The notes: generated by a model not told the origin, from the letters alone. A DNA stretch of 22,928 bases from Chloroflexota bacterium (GCA_021796375.1 JAJYJF010000002.1:1-22928), one strand, 5' to 3'; counted from the stretch's first letter, positions 6,919 to 14,666 are shown. Translations and numbers: made by a program.

Positions 6919-8313
6919 TCAGGGCTGGACCGCCGGATTCAGGACGGCCAGGTCCCCCTCGCTGACCTGTCCGGCTGCAATCTGCACTGAGCCGCCGGAC
7001 TCCGGTCCCTTCCGGATGGTTACCGGGGTGGGGATGCCGTTCTTCAAAAGGTAAAGGACGCTCGCGCCGCCGATGTTTCGAACCGCGCGCGACGGGACCA
7101 GCAGGACGCCTTTCAGCAGGCTGGTGGTGATCTCGGCTGAGACGGTCATGCCCGGCTTGATCACCTTGTCCTTGTCATTGATCTCGAAGGTCACGGTAAA
7201 GTTGACCGTTCCGGAGATGTTTCTGCCGATGTCCGAGATATCCGTGACCGTCCCCCGGTACACCTTGCCAGGGTTGGCGTCGAACTGGATCGATACCCGG
7301 TTGCCGGTTTTCACCTGGGCGATATCCGCCTCCGGCACCTCTACGTCCACATACAGGTGGCTCAAATCGTCGATCTCAAAGCCAACCGTCCCAGGGGTGA
7401 CCTGGTCTCCGACCTTGCTGTTCGCCACCGTGACGGTGCCGTCAAACGGAGCAGCCAGGCGCGCCTGGTTCAAAGCTGCCTGGGCGGCGTTGACCTGCGC
7501 CCGGGCAGCGGCAATGTCCCGGTCGCTCGGGCCGTCCTTGTCGCGCTCCCATTCGAGCCTGGCCGCCAGCAGGTTTGCCTGCGCCACATCGACCAGCGCA
7601 TCCGCGGTCTGCACGTCGATCGGGTCGGGCAGGGCTGAAACGTAGTCCAGGTTGTATTTCGCCGCGTCGTAGCGCTGTTGGGCAGCCGCCAGCTGGCTGA
7701 GCGCCGAGGCAAAGACGACGTCATCCGAGCTGCGGTTTTTATTGCGGTTGAAGATTGTGGTGGCGTCGTCCAGGGCATGGTTGGCCAGCACCAGGTTCGC
7801 CTGGGCGATATCGATGGTCTCCTGGCTGGCGCGCTGGTACTGCTTGTTGTCGCGGGCTTTTTTCGCATCGTCGTAGGCTTTCTGCGCCCTCGCCAGCGCA
7901 AGCTCGGCATTTGCCCTCACCTGGTTGGTCGACATCAAATTCTCGAGGTTATCCTGCGCCGCGGAAAGGCTGGCCTGCGCCAGGATCACCTGCTGGGGGA
8001 GGGAGGTCGGGTCGAGCGAAGCCAGAACCTGGTCGGCTTTGACGAGATCGCCCTTCTTGACCGGGACGGTTTGAACGACCCCGGTGACCTGCCAGGGAAG
8101 GATCGCGGTCTGGCTCGAGCGGACCGTCCCGGTCACCCCGATGGTCGCGGTCAGATCGCCTCTCTGAACCTTCACCGTCTGGTATGCCTGCTGGACGGTT
8201 TGAGCCTTCACCGGCGCTTCCACTTTGGGTTGGGCGATAAAGAAAACCCCCGCCGCAAGCGCCGCCAGGACCACCACCGAGCCTGCCCATTTAATAAATG
8301 CATGTCCCTTCAT
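6919..8313 (-). CDS. HlyD-family efflux adaptor (long, with coiled-coil hairpin)
   Basis: A 464-residue membrane-fusion protein. It has one N-terminal anchor (about residues 9-28). The lipoyl half-motif VTGVVQTVPVKKGDLVKADQVLASLD is near 72-97. A long Ala/Gln-rich helical hairpin runs from about 104 to 285, and the second lipoyl half is LAAPFDGTVTVANSKVGDQV. Then come a beta-barrel domain (LYVDVEVPEADIAQVKTGN) and a membrane-proximal domain (VIKPGMTVSAEI, VLLVPSRAV). RBS GGGAGGGAAACC precedes the ATG. It is 67 bp after the MarR gene and 34 bp before the lipoprotein gene. It is likely the main periplasm- or outside-facing adaptor of the exporter. The long hairpin is normally seen in systems that dock to an outer-membrane duct or to an extracellular partner. 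Confidence 0.9.
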   Translation of the reverse strand: MKGHAFIKWAGSVVVLAALAAGVFFIAQPKVEAPVKAQTVQQAYQTVKVQRGDLTATIGVTGTVRSSQTAILPWQVTGVVQTVPVKKGDLVKADQVLASLDPTSLPQQVILAQASLSAAQDNLENLMSTNQVRANAELALARAQKAYDDAKKARDNKQYQRASQETIDIAQANLVLANHALDDATTIFNRNKNRSSDDVVFASALSQLAAAQQRYDAAKYNLDYVSALPDPIDVQTADALVDVAQANLLAARLEWERDKDGPSDRDIAAARAQVNAAQAALNQARLAAPFDGTVTVANSKVGDQVTPGTVGFEIDDLSHLYVDVEVPEADIAQVKTGNRVSIQFDANPGKVYRGTVTDISDIGRNISGTVNFTVTFEINDKDKVIKPGMTVSAEITTSLLKGVLLVPSRAVRNIGGASVLYLLKNGIPTPVTIRKGPESGGSVQIAAGQVSEGDLAVLNPAVQP

Positions 8314-8345
8314 GGTTTCCCTCCCGTCCCAACTCCCTGACAGCC

Positions 8346-8371
8346 CGGGTGAGCTCAGTTCACCCGTTTTT
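8346..8371 (+). terminator. Hairpin with T tract between marR-type and hlyD-type genes
   Basis: A 7-bp perfect stem, CGGGTGA (8346-8352) with TCACCCG (8360-8366), is followed by five T on the plus strand. It would act as an intrinsic terminator only for plus-strand (antisense) transcription. On the operon mRNA it is a plain hairpin preceded by A residues, which could affect stability or processing between the regulator and the exporter genes. Confidence 0.45.
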
Positions 8372-8380
8372 CACGGCCGG

Positions 8381-8881
8381 TTACAGGTCGCGCTCGAGCA
8401 AATCCAACATCTTGTTCATCAGGCGGACCATCTGACGCTGTTCCTCCGGCGAGAATTCGCGGATCATCCTCGCCATCCGCGCCATCATAAACTCATGAAT
8501 GGTCTCGAAAAGCTCTCTCCCCGCGGCGGTCAGCTCCACCCGAACCACACGGCGATCTTCCAGGTCCGGCAGTCGAGCGGCGTACTCGTTCCTTACCAGC
8601 CAGTCCACAATCCGCGTCGTGTTGCTTAAGGGGATATCGAGCTCGCGGCTCAGCTCGCCCATGGTGATCGGGTCCGGGCGGTGGGAGATGACCAGGCAGA
8701 CGCTGTAGAACTGGTGGACGTTCTCCACCCCGCTTGCCCGATCTTCGAGGCTGGCTTTTTCAATCCGGTTCTTGAGCAGGGCCATATTCTCCGGAAATAC
8801 GTTCTTAAAACGTTTCCGAAGGTAGAGAATGCGCTGAAAAATCGCTCCGAACTGGGGCAGATATTCGGATCTCTCAGGCAT
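8381..8881 (-). CDS. MarR-family transcriptional regulator
   Basis: A 166-residue winged helix-turn-helix regulator. The helical N-terminal part is a dimerisation region, then TMGELSRELDIPLSNTTRIVDWLVRNEYAARL (about 73-104) gives the HTH and recognition helix. The wing is DLEDRRVVRVELTAAG (about 106-121), and the C-terminal helices are rich in Met and charged residues (MARMARMIREFSPEEQRQMVRLMNKML). It presumably represses the downstream exporter operon and releases DNA on binding a small ligand. The ATG has a clean AAAGGA ribosome binding site. The promoter and a palindrome just upstream indicate autoregulation. It is a little longer than typical MarR proteins, by an N-terminal extension of about 20 residues. 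Confidence 0.92.
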   Translation of the reverse strand: MPERSEYLPQFGAIFQRILYLRKRFKNVFPENMALLKNRIEKASLEDRASGVENVHQFYSVCLVISHRPDPITMGELSRELDIPLSNTTRIVDWLVRNEYAARLPDLEDRRVVRVELTAAGRELFETIHEFMMARMARMIREFSPEEQRQMVRLMNKMLDLLERDL

Positions 8882-8911
8882 ATTATTTCCTTTAAAAAAT
8901 TTTTCTCAATC

Positions 8912-8938
8912 GGTATATTTCCAAAATGGAAGTATATC
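8912..8938. promoter_or_regulatory. Probable MarR operator (imperfect palindrome)
   Basis: Arms GGTATATTTCCA (8912-8923) and TGGAAGTATATC (8927-8938) match as inverted repeats at 10 of 12 positions around an AAA centre. The site covers the -10 box and the predicted start site of the marR-exporter promoter. This is where a self-repressing MarR dimer would bind. Confidence 0.7.
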
Positions 8939-8959
8939 TGAAAGAGCAGACTGCGTCAA
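8931..8959 (-). promoter_or_regulatory. Sigma-70 promoter of the marR-exporter operon
   Basis: On the minus strand, TTGACG (8954-8959) is followed by an ideal 17-bp spacer and TATACT (8931-8936). Five of six bases match consensus in each box. The predicted start is near 8924, about 43 bases before the marR-type ATG. Confidence 0.8.
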
Positions 8960-9004
8960 TAAATTGGGGATAAAAATTACGCACCGGTTGAGAATGCGGG
9001 AGGT

Positions 9005-10216
9005 TTACCGGCGGCGGTACGCCAGGGCCAGGAGCGCGATCCCGACCGCGGTCAGGACGGACGCCGCCGGAAAAACCGTGAAGACGCTGTGCTGGGTCAG
9101 GATGCTGCCGATCGCCGGGCCGAGGAAGAGCCCCGTGTTGGTAGGGAGGTAAGCGAAAGCCATCACCCGCCCGCGCACATCGTCCTCGGCGGCCTGCGAG
9201 ACCAGGATGAACGACAGGGCGAAAACGCCCGAGCCGACCGCGTTGATCAGCGCCCAGGCGATGCCGAACGGGAGCAGGCCGTGGACCAGGGCCGGGATCG
9301 GCCACAGGAGGACCTCAACCGCTGCGCCGATGAACAGCACCCGCCAGTAGCCGTGGCGGTCGGCCAGCGCCCCCATCGCCGGGCTGACCAGCATGGCGGT
9401 CAGCCCACCACCGCCCAGGATGATGCCGACGATCGTCGCGGGGTTCCACCCCGGGCTGATTTGCTGGATCGCCAGCGGGGCATAGGTCATCGCCATCATC
9501 CAGCCCGAGAACAGCATGAAGAGAGCTGGGAAAATCGCGCGCAGCCCCCGGCTGCGCAGGAGGATTTGAACCGAATCGCCGGCCATACGCAGCACCGATC
9601 CGCGGCTTTTCCCAACGAAGTGATCCCGGTACCCAAAGCTGAGCGAAATCACCACCAGCGCCAGCAGCCCGGCATCGATGGCGAGCAGCACCGGGAACCC
9701 CCAGCGGTCGACGATCGGGCCGCCGATCAGCGGCCCCACAAAAACCCCTACCGGGCCCGCGGAATTCATGATTGAAAAAGCCAATCCCTGGCGCCTGGCG
9801 GGGGCGCGCTCCGAAAGGGTGGTCAGCATCAACCCGCTGTTTCCCAGCGAAAGGCTGGACAGCGTCCGCCCCAGCATGAAGGAGCCAATGCCGTTCGCCA
9901 GAAAGATGATCGCCGCCGAGACCATCTCGACCACGAAGGAGCGCAGGATCACCGGTTTGCGTGAAAACCGGTCCGCCAGGGCTCCCCAGAACGGGAGGAA
10001 GGGGATCCCCAGCAGTCCGGTGGTCGCGGCGATGATGCCCGTCCACCGCGAAACCTCCTGCCTGGCGATGCCGAGATGGGGGAGGTACAGCGGGGTGAAA
10101 GCGCCGAGCTGCCCGTAAAAGACGGTCTCGACAAAACCTCCGAAAGTGAAAAGCGCCAGCAGCCAGATCCAGCCCGGCGGTCCGCTCAGGGATTGAGATC
10201 GGCTCTCTTCAGGCAT
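9005..10216 (-). CDS. MFS transporter
   Basis: A 403-residue major facilitator with about 12 membrane helices. Loop 2-3 carries the MFS motif A as GALADRFSRKPVIL (about 78-91), and the equivalent in the second half is GALADRHGYWRVLF. SIMNSAGPVGVFVGPLIGGPI in helix 5 resembles the motif C of drug/H+ antiporters. Likely a proton-driven drug or metabolite exporter; the substrate is unknown. It starts 39 bp after the J-domain gene on the same strand. It ends 45 bp before the -35 box of the MarR promoter, so it is probably transcribed from further upstream. No good Shine-Dalgarno precedes the ATG (two overlapping ATGs are present), which suggests translation coupled to the upstream gene. Confidence 0.93.
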   Translation of the reverse strand: MPEESRSQSLSGPPGWIWLLALFTFGGFVETVFYGQLGAFTPLYLPHLGIARQEVSRWTGIIAATTGLLGIPFLPFWGALADRFSRKPVILRSFVVEMVSAAIIFLANGIGSFMLGRTLSSLSLGNSGLMLTTLSERAPARRQGLAFSIMNSAGPVGVFVGPLIGGPIVDRWGFPVLLAIDAGLLALVVISLSFGYRDHFVGKSRGSVLRMAGDSVQILLRSRGLRAIFPALFMLFSGWMMAMTYAPLAIQQISPGWNPATIVGIILGGGGLTAMLVSPAMGALADRHGYWRVLFIGAAVEVLLWPIPALVHGLLPFGIAWALINAVGSGVFALSFILVSQAAEDDVRGRVMAFAYLPTNTGLFLGPAIGSILTQHSVFTVFPAASVLTAVGIALLALAYRRR

Positions 10217-10255
10217 GCATTCTCGATGAAAACTCTCGGATCGCTGAGAGCAGCT

Positions 10256-11077
10256 TCACCATAAGGTGACCAACCTGCCGCAGCCCGGACAGGTGCAGGC
10301 GCTGGAAGGCAGGCGTTCGCCGCAGTACGGGCAGCGCAGCCCGTCCCTGCGAAGCGGCATCTCACAATGCTGGCAGATGGAGACCCCCTCCGGGTTTTGA
10401 AAGCCGCAAAAGGGACAGGCGGCCATGAGGACCGGCTTTCGTCTGGGCGCCGCGCGAGGGGCGTCGAGCGGCATCCGCGGCTCGGAGACGGCCGCTCCCG
10501 CCGCCCCCAGGACCTCCACGTGCCCTTCAACGGGGAGGTCCAGCCCGCTGCCGTCCAGGTCGATCCGGATCTTCCCCTTGAGCGGGCCCTTTTCGAACCC
10601 TCCCGGGATGTTCACCTGTACCGGGACGCGCACGGGTAAACGCGGATCGACTTCGAGGGGAAGCTCGATCCACGAATACCGAGCAACTGAAATCCTGACG
10701 GACCGCGCCGGCGCGCCGGCGTTCGAGAGAACGAAGCTGAGCTTGCGCAGATCCCCCGGGCGCACGACCCCAAAATGGAGAGAAGCCGGCGCAGCGACCG
10801 GCACGGGGATCGCGCCGCCGGGCTGGCTCGCGGGCGGGTCCGGCCGGACCTGCGACCGGTCGTACGCCGCGCGCTGCACCGGTTTGCAGAGCACCTCATA
10901 GGCAGCGTTGATATCTTTGAGGGCGTTCTCACAAAAAGCGCGCTCTTCGGGGCTGGCGCTGCGGTTGAGATCGTCGTGAAACTTTTTCACCAGGATCAGA
11001 TACGCCTTTCGGATCTGATCCTGGTTCGCGGTTTCCGGCAGGAAGAGGGTCTGGTAATGGTTGCGCTCGCGGTTCAT
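10256..11077 (-). CDS. J-domain-like protein with C-terminal zinc ribbons
   Basis: A 273-residue protein. The N-terminal J-domain (residues about 6-75) has NHYQTLFLPETANQDQIRKAY and INAAYEVL, ending RAAYDRS. The usual HPD tripeptide that stimulates DnaK is HDD at 34-36. A Pro/Ala linker follows, then a beta-rich segment (about 95-185, LHFGVVRPGDLRKLSFVLSN) resembling an Ig-like or ASH-type fold. Two zinc ribbons close the protein: CPFC...CQHC and CPYC...CPGC. The start at 11077 was chosen because J-domain similarity begins right after it. A GTG at 11143 is also in frame but would overlap the peptidase gene by 25 bp. The HDD change suggests loss of classic Hsp70 co-chaperone activity. The zinc ribbons suggest a protein- or RNA-binding scaffold. 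Confidence 0.8.
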   Translation of the reverse strand: MNRERNHYQTLFLPETANQDQIRKAYLILVKKFHDDLNRSASPEERAFCENALKDINAAYEVLCKPVQRAAYDRSQVRPDPPASQPGGAIPVPVAAPASLHFGVVRPGDLRKLSFVLSNAGAPARSVRISVARYSWIELPLEVDPRLPVRVPVQVNIPGGFEKGPLKGKIRIDLDGSGLDLPVEGHVEVLGAAGAAVSEPRMPLDAPRAAPRRKPVLMAACPFCGFQNPEGVSICQHCEMPLRRDGLRCPYCGERLPSSACTCPGCGRLVTLW

Positions 11078-11118
11078 ATTCGGCACCCAGCGGTCGCCCG
11101 GTTTCGTCGATCGCCCTC

Positions 11119-12309
11119 CTACCCCGCCTCCTGGTCCAGGCACTGGATCGCCTGCCAGACCAGCTGATACGTATCCCGGAGCACGGCGGGATTCATCTTG
11201 TCAAAGGTGTCGCCAGCCTGGTGCCAGTAAGGCGCCTCGCCGTCCGGTTTCAGCCCGAAAATCGAGATGGCCGGCACCTTGAACCGCACGCAGTCCGCCA
11301 TCTCGCTGTTCCCCCCGCTGATACTGACCGGGTAGGGCGGTTTGGCGGAGCCCTGCGCGCCGGCTTCTTTCACCAGCCGGACCAGCTCCGGATCGGAGTG
11401 GAAGGGGACGATGATCCCTTCTTTTTCCAGATACGCCGGGCCGGCGCAGCCGAGCAGCTCGAAAACCAGCCCTCGGGGCCGGACCATCTCCGCGCGGTGG
11501 CGCTTGAAAAAATCGATCGCTCCATAGTGCTGCACCTCCTCGCACCCGGTACAGACGCTGAACACCCGGGTGTGCTTGAGCGGGTGTTGAGAAAGCTGCT
11601 CAGCCAGGGTCAGGACCATCCCGACCGAGCTGGCGTTGTCATTCGCCCCGGCCGTGAAGGGGGTCAAATCGGCCTGGATGCACAGCAAGGCCAGCAGCGC
11701 TGCCCCGGCGGCGGACACCCCGGAAACCGGCCAGATCCATCCCCAACCGGTGGCCCATCCACCCAGGTAGAGAACGACCTGCAGCGAAAAAAGGACGAAT
11801 GCGACGGTTGTGAAATTTTTATACACCTCTACCCAGCGCGGCGTGCTGAACACCAGCGGGGTGCGCTGCGTATCGATGTGACCGATCAGCACCAGATCCT
11901 GACGGTGCTCTGCTTCGGCCGGGATGATCCCAACCACGTTCTGGCTCGTCCCTTTCGGAATGATCCAGCGGAAGGGGTTGTCGATGAAGCCCAGCTCCAG
12001 GAGCTCGGAGGCCAGCGAGATGGCCGACACCAGAAAAGCGATGAATGCCGTGACCCGCCCGCCGGTCGGGTAGAGGATAAAAGCCGCCAGGAACAGCCCG
12101 CTCCCGATGAGGTGCGGGAGAAAGATCGATTTTGCCGAGCGAAATCTTTCGGTGACCGGAGCCAGACCGGCGCGCTGCATTTCGGCTTGGCAGTATTCGG
12201 CCCCCTTGCGCTCGCCCTCCGTGGTCGATCCGCGCGGACCGATATCCACCGACAGGTATTTAATATGCTGCAAAATCCGGTCGATCGGTGCTGCGGTGGT
12301 CTCTGCCAT
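11119..12309 (-). CDS. M28-family zinc peptidase with embedded membrane helices
   Basis: A 396-residue M28-type aminopeptidase. Apparent metal ligands are His144 and Asp146 (GHIDT), Asp224 (GANDNASS), Glu257/258 (GCEEV, base plus ligand), Glu284 (VFELLG) and His363 (YWHQAGDTFDK). Unusually, four hydrophobic segments (about 62-80, 84-106, 166-184 and 193-212) lie within the domain. The last two fall between the HxD motif and the Asp ligand. The enzyme is therefore a membrane-bound peptidase, with the active site next to the membrane. RBS AGGAGA precedes the ATG. It heads a likely three-gene run (peptidase, J-domain/zinc-ribbon protein, MFS). Substrates are unknown; families of this kind trim N-terminal residues from peptides. 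Confidence 0.88.
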   Translation of the reverse strand: MAETTAAPIDRILQHIKYLSVDIGPRGSTTEGERKGAEYCQAEMQRAGLAPVTERFRSAKSIFLPHLIGSGLFLAAFILYPTGGRVTAFIAFLVSAISLASELLELGFIDNPFRWIIPKGTSQNVVGIIPAEAEHRQDLVLIGHIDTQRTPLVFSTPRWVEVYKNFTTVAFVLFSLQVVLYLGGWATGWGWIWPVSGVSAAGAALLALLCIQADLTPFTAGANDNASSVGMVLTLAEQLSQHPLKHTRVFSVCTGCEEVQHYGAIDFFKRHRAEMVRPRGLVFELLGCAGPAYLEKEGIIVPFHSDPELVRLVKEAGAQGSAKPPYPVSISGGNSEMADCVRFKVPAISIFGLKPDGEAPYWHQAGDTFDKMNPAVLRDTYQLVWQAIQCLDQEAG

Positions 12310-12425
12310 GCCCTTCTCCTGTGTGCGATCCGACTATTTTATCGGAAAATTTGGGCGCCGGGGAAATCTGGCACGATCCATGTACCCTGGGTAGAACCGA
12401 GCCGGAGCCTATCCAGGAGAACCCC

Positions 12426-12665
12426 ATGCCAGACGAATCGCTCTATTATCTCATCGTTCCCGAAAATGCAAAGGATTTCTTTGTCGCCATCCCGTCCGGC
12501 CGGCCCGGGATGCTGACAGGCAGATCTGCCCGCGAAATCTTGAAGAAAATGGAAGAGGATACGAGATCCAGGCTTGGGCCCTTTGCCCCCAGCGGGCCAA
12601 GCTGGGTTCGCTACGATCCAGCTCTGCACGGCGCGCTGGATGAGATGCTCAGCCTGCAGCGGTGA
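12426..12665 (+). CDS. Small hypothetical protein (79 residues)
   Basis: This small soluble protein is not recognised. The ATG at 12426 has a good AGGAGA ribosome binding site 4-5 bp upstream. The in-frame upstream codons overlap the divergent peptidase start and are unlikely to be used. The sequence is mixed alpha/beta in appearance: LYYLIVPENAKDFFVAIPSG, then TGRSAREILKKMEEDTRSRLG, ending in a short helix DEMLSLQR. It stands alone on the plus strand, divergent from the M28 gene and converging on the L,D-transpeptidase gene. No clear promoter boxes are visible in the 115-bp gap. Coding status is supported by the RBS and the balanced composition. Confidence 0.65.
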   Translation: MPDESLYYLIVPENAKDFFVAIPSGRPGMLTGRSAREILKKMEEDTRSRLGPFAPSGPSWVRYDPALHGALDEMLSLQR

Positions 12666-12733
12666 CGGAAGGGCCCGGATAAAAGAGCCCTCGGGTTAGA
12701 ACGCGGAGCTATTCCACCGGCGGTCGAACCCCT

Positions 12734-14266
12734 TTATGCTTGAATTTCCACCACCACCCCATTTTCAGCCCAGGTATACAGCCAGGCCGCGTTGTCGAGG
12801 CTCAGGATGATGCATCCAAAGGACGCGGGCTTTCCGAGCACGTTGGCCCACAACCTGACCCCGTTAGAGAGCATCGGCAGCCCGTGGATTCCGTTCATGA
12901 ACCCGGGCCAGGCTTCATAAATCCCCAGCCAATTCGGCATCCACAGATTCCAGTTCGACGCGTACGCGTTGGGGTCGTGCGTCTGCACCTGGAACACACC
13001 CGGTTGGGTGGGCGAGTCAGAGATCCCCGTGCTGATCACAAACTCCCGGATCTGCTTCCCATCCTGAAAAACCTGCATGCGCTGGTGGGTGATGCTGATC
13101 ACAATGCGCTTATTGGGGATGACCGGCACCGGGAGCAGGTCGCTCCTGGATGGGACGGTGAGCTTTTGCCCGGCTGGCAGCACGACCTTCGGGTTCACCG
13201 CGGGGTTCGCTTTCATCATCCGCCAGTAAGGGATGCCCTGATCCCAACCCACCTGGAACAGCGTCTCCGGCGATTGAAGGGTGTATTCGGTCGGCAGGTA
13301 GCGAGCGATGAGCAGCGGGGCTTTGCCCGCCAGGACCGAATCCGCCAGGCTGCTGGCTTCCGGAAGCGCATCGATCACCCGGTCCGGTCCCAGATCGACG
13401 TGCTGCTGCAGGTCCGCCAGGTAGGCGATCAGGCCGGTGCGGTTAAAGTGAACGGCATACCGGTCCGCCTGGCGTTCGACCGACACCCAGCTCGCGATTT
13501 GCCCCGGGTCGATCTGCCAGGCGATCGTCTCATCCTTGATTGGATCGTAGATCGCCCCGCCCAGGTGGAGATCCAGGTAGCCCTTGGCTTTAGCGGCCGC
13601 CTGGCTGACATCCGTGATTTCGGGGTTTACCGGGGAGAAATAGACATCCAGCCGGCCGCTCTCCAGCACAGCTTTCGGGTCTGACGCGATCCGGTCGACG
13701 ACCCGCGTCACGTCCAGCGCCCTCCCCTGCCTGGATGCTTTGCTTTCCAGTTTCCCATCTGCCAGGCTGAGCTGCGCGTCCTGCGGCGCCAGGTTGACGG
13801 TCTCCGCCCAGTGGGTCAGGGCGCTTTCGGCCACGCCGCGGTCGAACCGGACCACCGGATCGAGCGCATAAACCGGCGGATCGATCCGGGTCTGGATCGA
13901 ATTCCAGCTGATCGACCGGTCTCCAAGGATCGGCGCCTGCGCCAGCGTCGCGCCGGGATCCATCCAGATGCCCAGGAACGCCGGGTTTGTCTGCCAGGAG
14001 GATTGGCCGTCGCTCAGGACGACGGATTTCCGGTTCCAGGCCTGATCCAGCCGCTGAGCGGCTGCATTGACCGTCAGGCCGCCCAGCGGCAGCCCCGCGG
14101 CCGTCACCCCCGGGAAAATATGCCCATCCGGTAGGGTGGCCCAAAACCAGGCAAACCCGGCGGTGACCGCGATCACCGCCGCCCCGGCCAGGCAGAGGAG
14201 AACAATCAGCGTGGCTCGCAGGAAGGGAGATCTGCGAGGTTGTTTTTCCAGGATTGATGTTTGCAT
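12734..14266 (-). CDS. Membrane-anchored L,D-transpeptidase (YkuD domain) with LysM-like and PG-binding regions
   Basis: A 510-residue cell-wall enzyme. There is one N-terminal membrane anchor (about 17-42). A VanW/YoaR-like peptidoglycan-binding region begins FPGVTAAGLPLGGLTVNAAAQRL. A second region runs over about 200-320, then a LysM-like segment (LFQVGWDQGIPYWRMMKANPAV, LPAGQKLTVPS). The C-terminal YkuD catalytic domain (about 375-510) starts KRIVISITHQRMQVFQDGKQI. Catalytic residues are His461 (GIHGLP) and Cys485 in ASFGCI. The second His of the usual SHGC motif is Phe483. It should form 3-3 cross-links or attach proteins in peptidoglycan outside the membrane. The ATG at 14266 is preferred over a TTG six codons upstream; neither has a strong RBS. 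Confidence 0.9.
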   Translation of the reverse strand: MQTSILEKQPRRSPFLRATLIVLLCLAGAAVIAVTAGFAWFWATLPDGHIFPGVTAAGLPLGGLTVNAAAQRLDQAWNRKSVVLSDGQSSWQTNPAFLGIWMDPGATLAQAPILGDRSISWNSIQTRIDPPVYALDPVVRFDRGVAESALTHWAETVNLAPQDAQLSLADGKLESKASRQGRALDVTRVVDRIASDPKAVLESGRLDVYFSPVNPEITDVSQAAAKAKGYLDLHLGGAIYDPIKDETIAWQIDPGQIASWVSVERQADRYAVHFNRTGLIAYLADLQQHVDLGPDRVIDALPEASSLADSVLAGKAPLLIARYLPTEYTLQSPETLFQVGWDQGIPYWRMMKANPAVNPKVVLPAGQKLTVPSRSDLLPVPVIPNKRIVISITHQRMQVFQDGKQIREFVISTGISDSPTQPGVFQVQTHDPNAYASNWNLWMPNWLGIYEAWPGFMNGIHGLPMLSNGVRLWANVLGKPASFGCIILSLDNAAWLYTWAENGVVVEIQA

Positions 14267-14524
14267 GGGATAGGCAGCATCCAATACCGCGCGGCGTAGA
14301 TCTTCATTGTCCTGTTATTTTAACCGGATCGGAGGGCTTTATCCTGTAATAACCGGGTGAATTTACTTTACAAATCGTCCAATTAACTTGCATGAATCGG
14401 GGTATTTGTCTAAGAGAAGTGGGATAAATTGGATAGGGTAATTCCTACCCGCTGGGAGGCCTATCCCCCATTGTGGCCGATTTCCCTGCCGGATATAGTA
14501 TAGATGTCTTCCGGTGCAAGCTGG

Positions 14525-14553
14525 GTGACAGGGATTATCTGAGTGAATAGAAT
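14525..14553 (+). promoter_or_regulatory. Sigma-70 promoter of the YtxH-type gene
   Basis: GTGACA (14525-14530), a 17-bp spacer and TAGAAT (14548-14553), each five of six to consensus. The start near 14560 would give a leader of about 160 nt containing the hairpin at 14613-14661. Confidence 0.6.
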
Positions 14554-14612
14554 AAAAATAATTGGTTCACGATTGACTCCTGGTTAGATGCTGGATGGTG
14601 CAGCGCAAGCAG

Positions 14613-14666
14613 TAACTGGGGAGGACCTGGATAATCCCGTTTTTTTGGTCTTCCCCAGTTATTTTT
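14613..14666 (+). promoter_or_regulatory. Leader hairpin followed by T tract (possible attenuator)
   Basis: A 15-bp stem (14613-14627 with 14647-14661, one G-U pair) has a 19-nt loop and is followed by TTTTT at 14662-14666. It lies between the promoter and the ribosome binding site of the YtxH-type gene, so it looks like a conditional terminator or a stability or temperature-sensing element. No anti-terminator partner was identified by eye. Confidence 0.55.

Noticed and set aside
12369..12384. Sigma-54-like promoter TGGCAC with a downstream ATGTA
   Set aside because: The second box departs from TTGCA/TTGCT, and no enhancer-binding protein gene is near.
11221..12516. 431-codon plus-strand open frame opposite the M28 gene
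   Set aside because: It is a shadow of a GC-rich gene; the opposite strand encodes a full metal-ligand set and has a good RBS.
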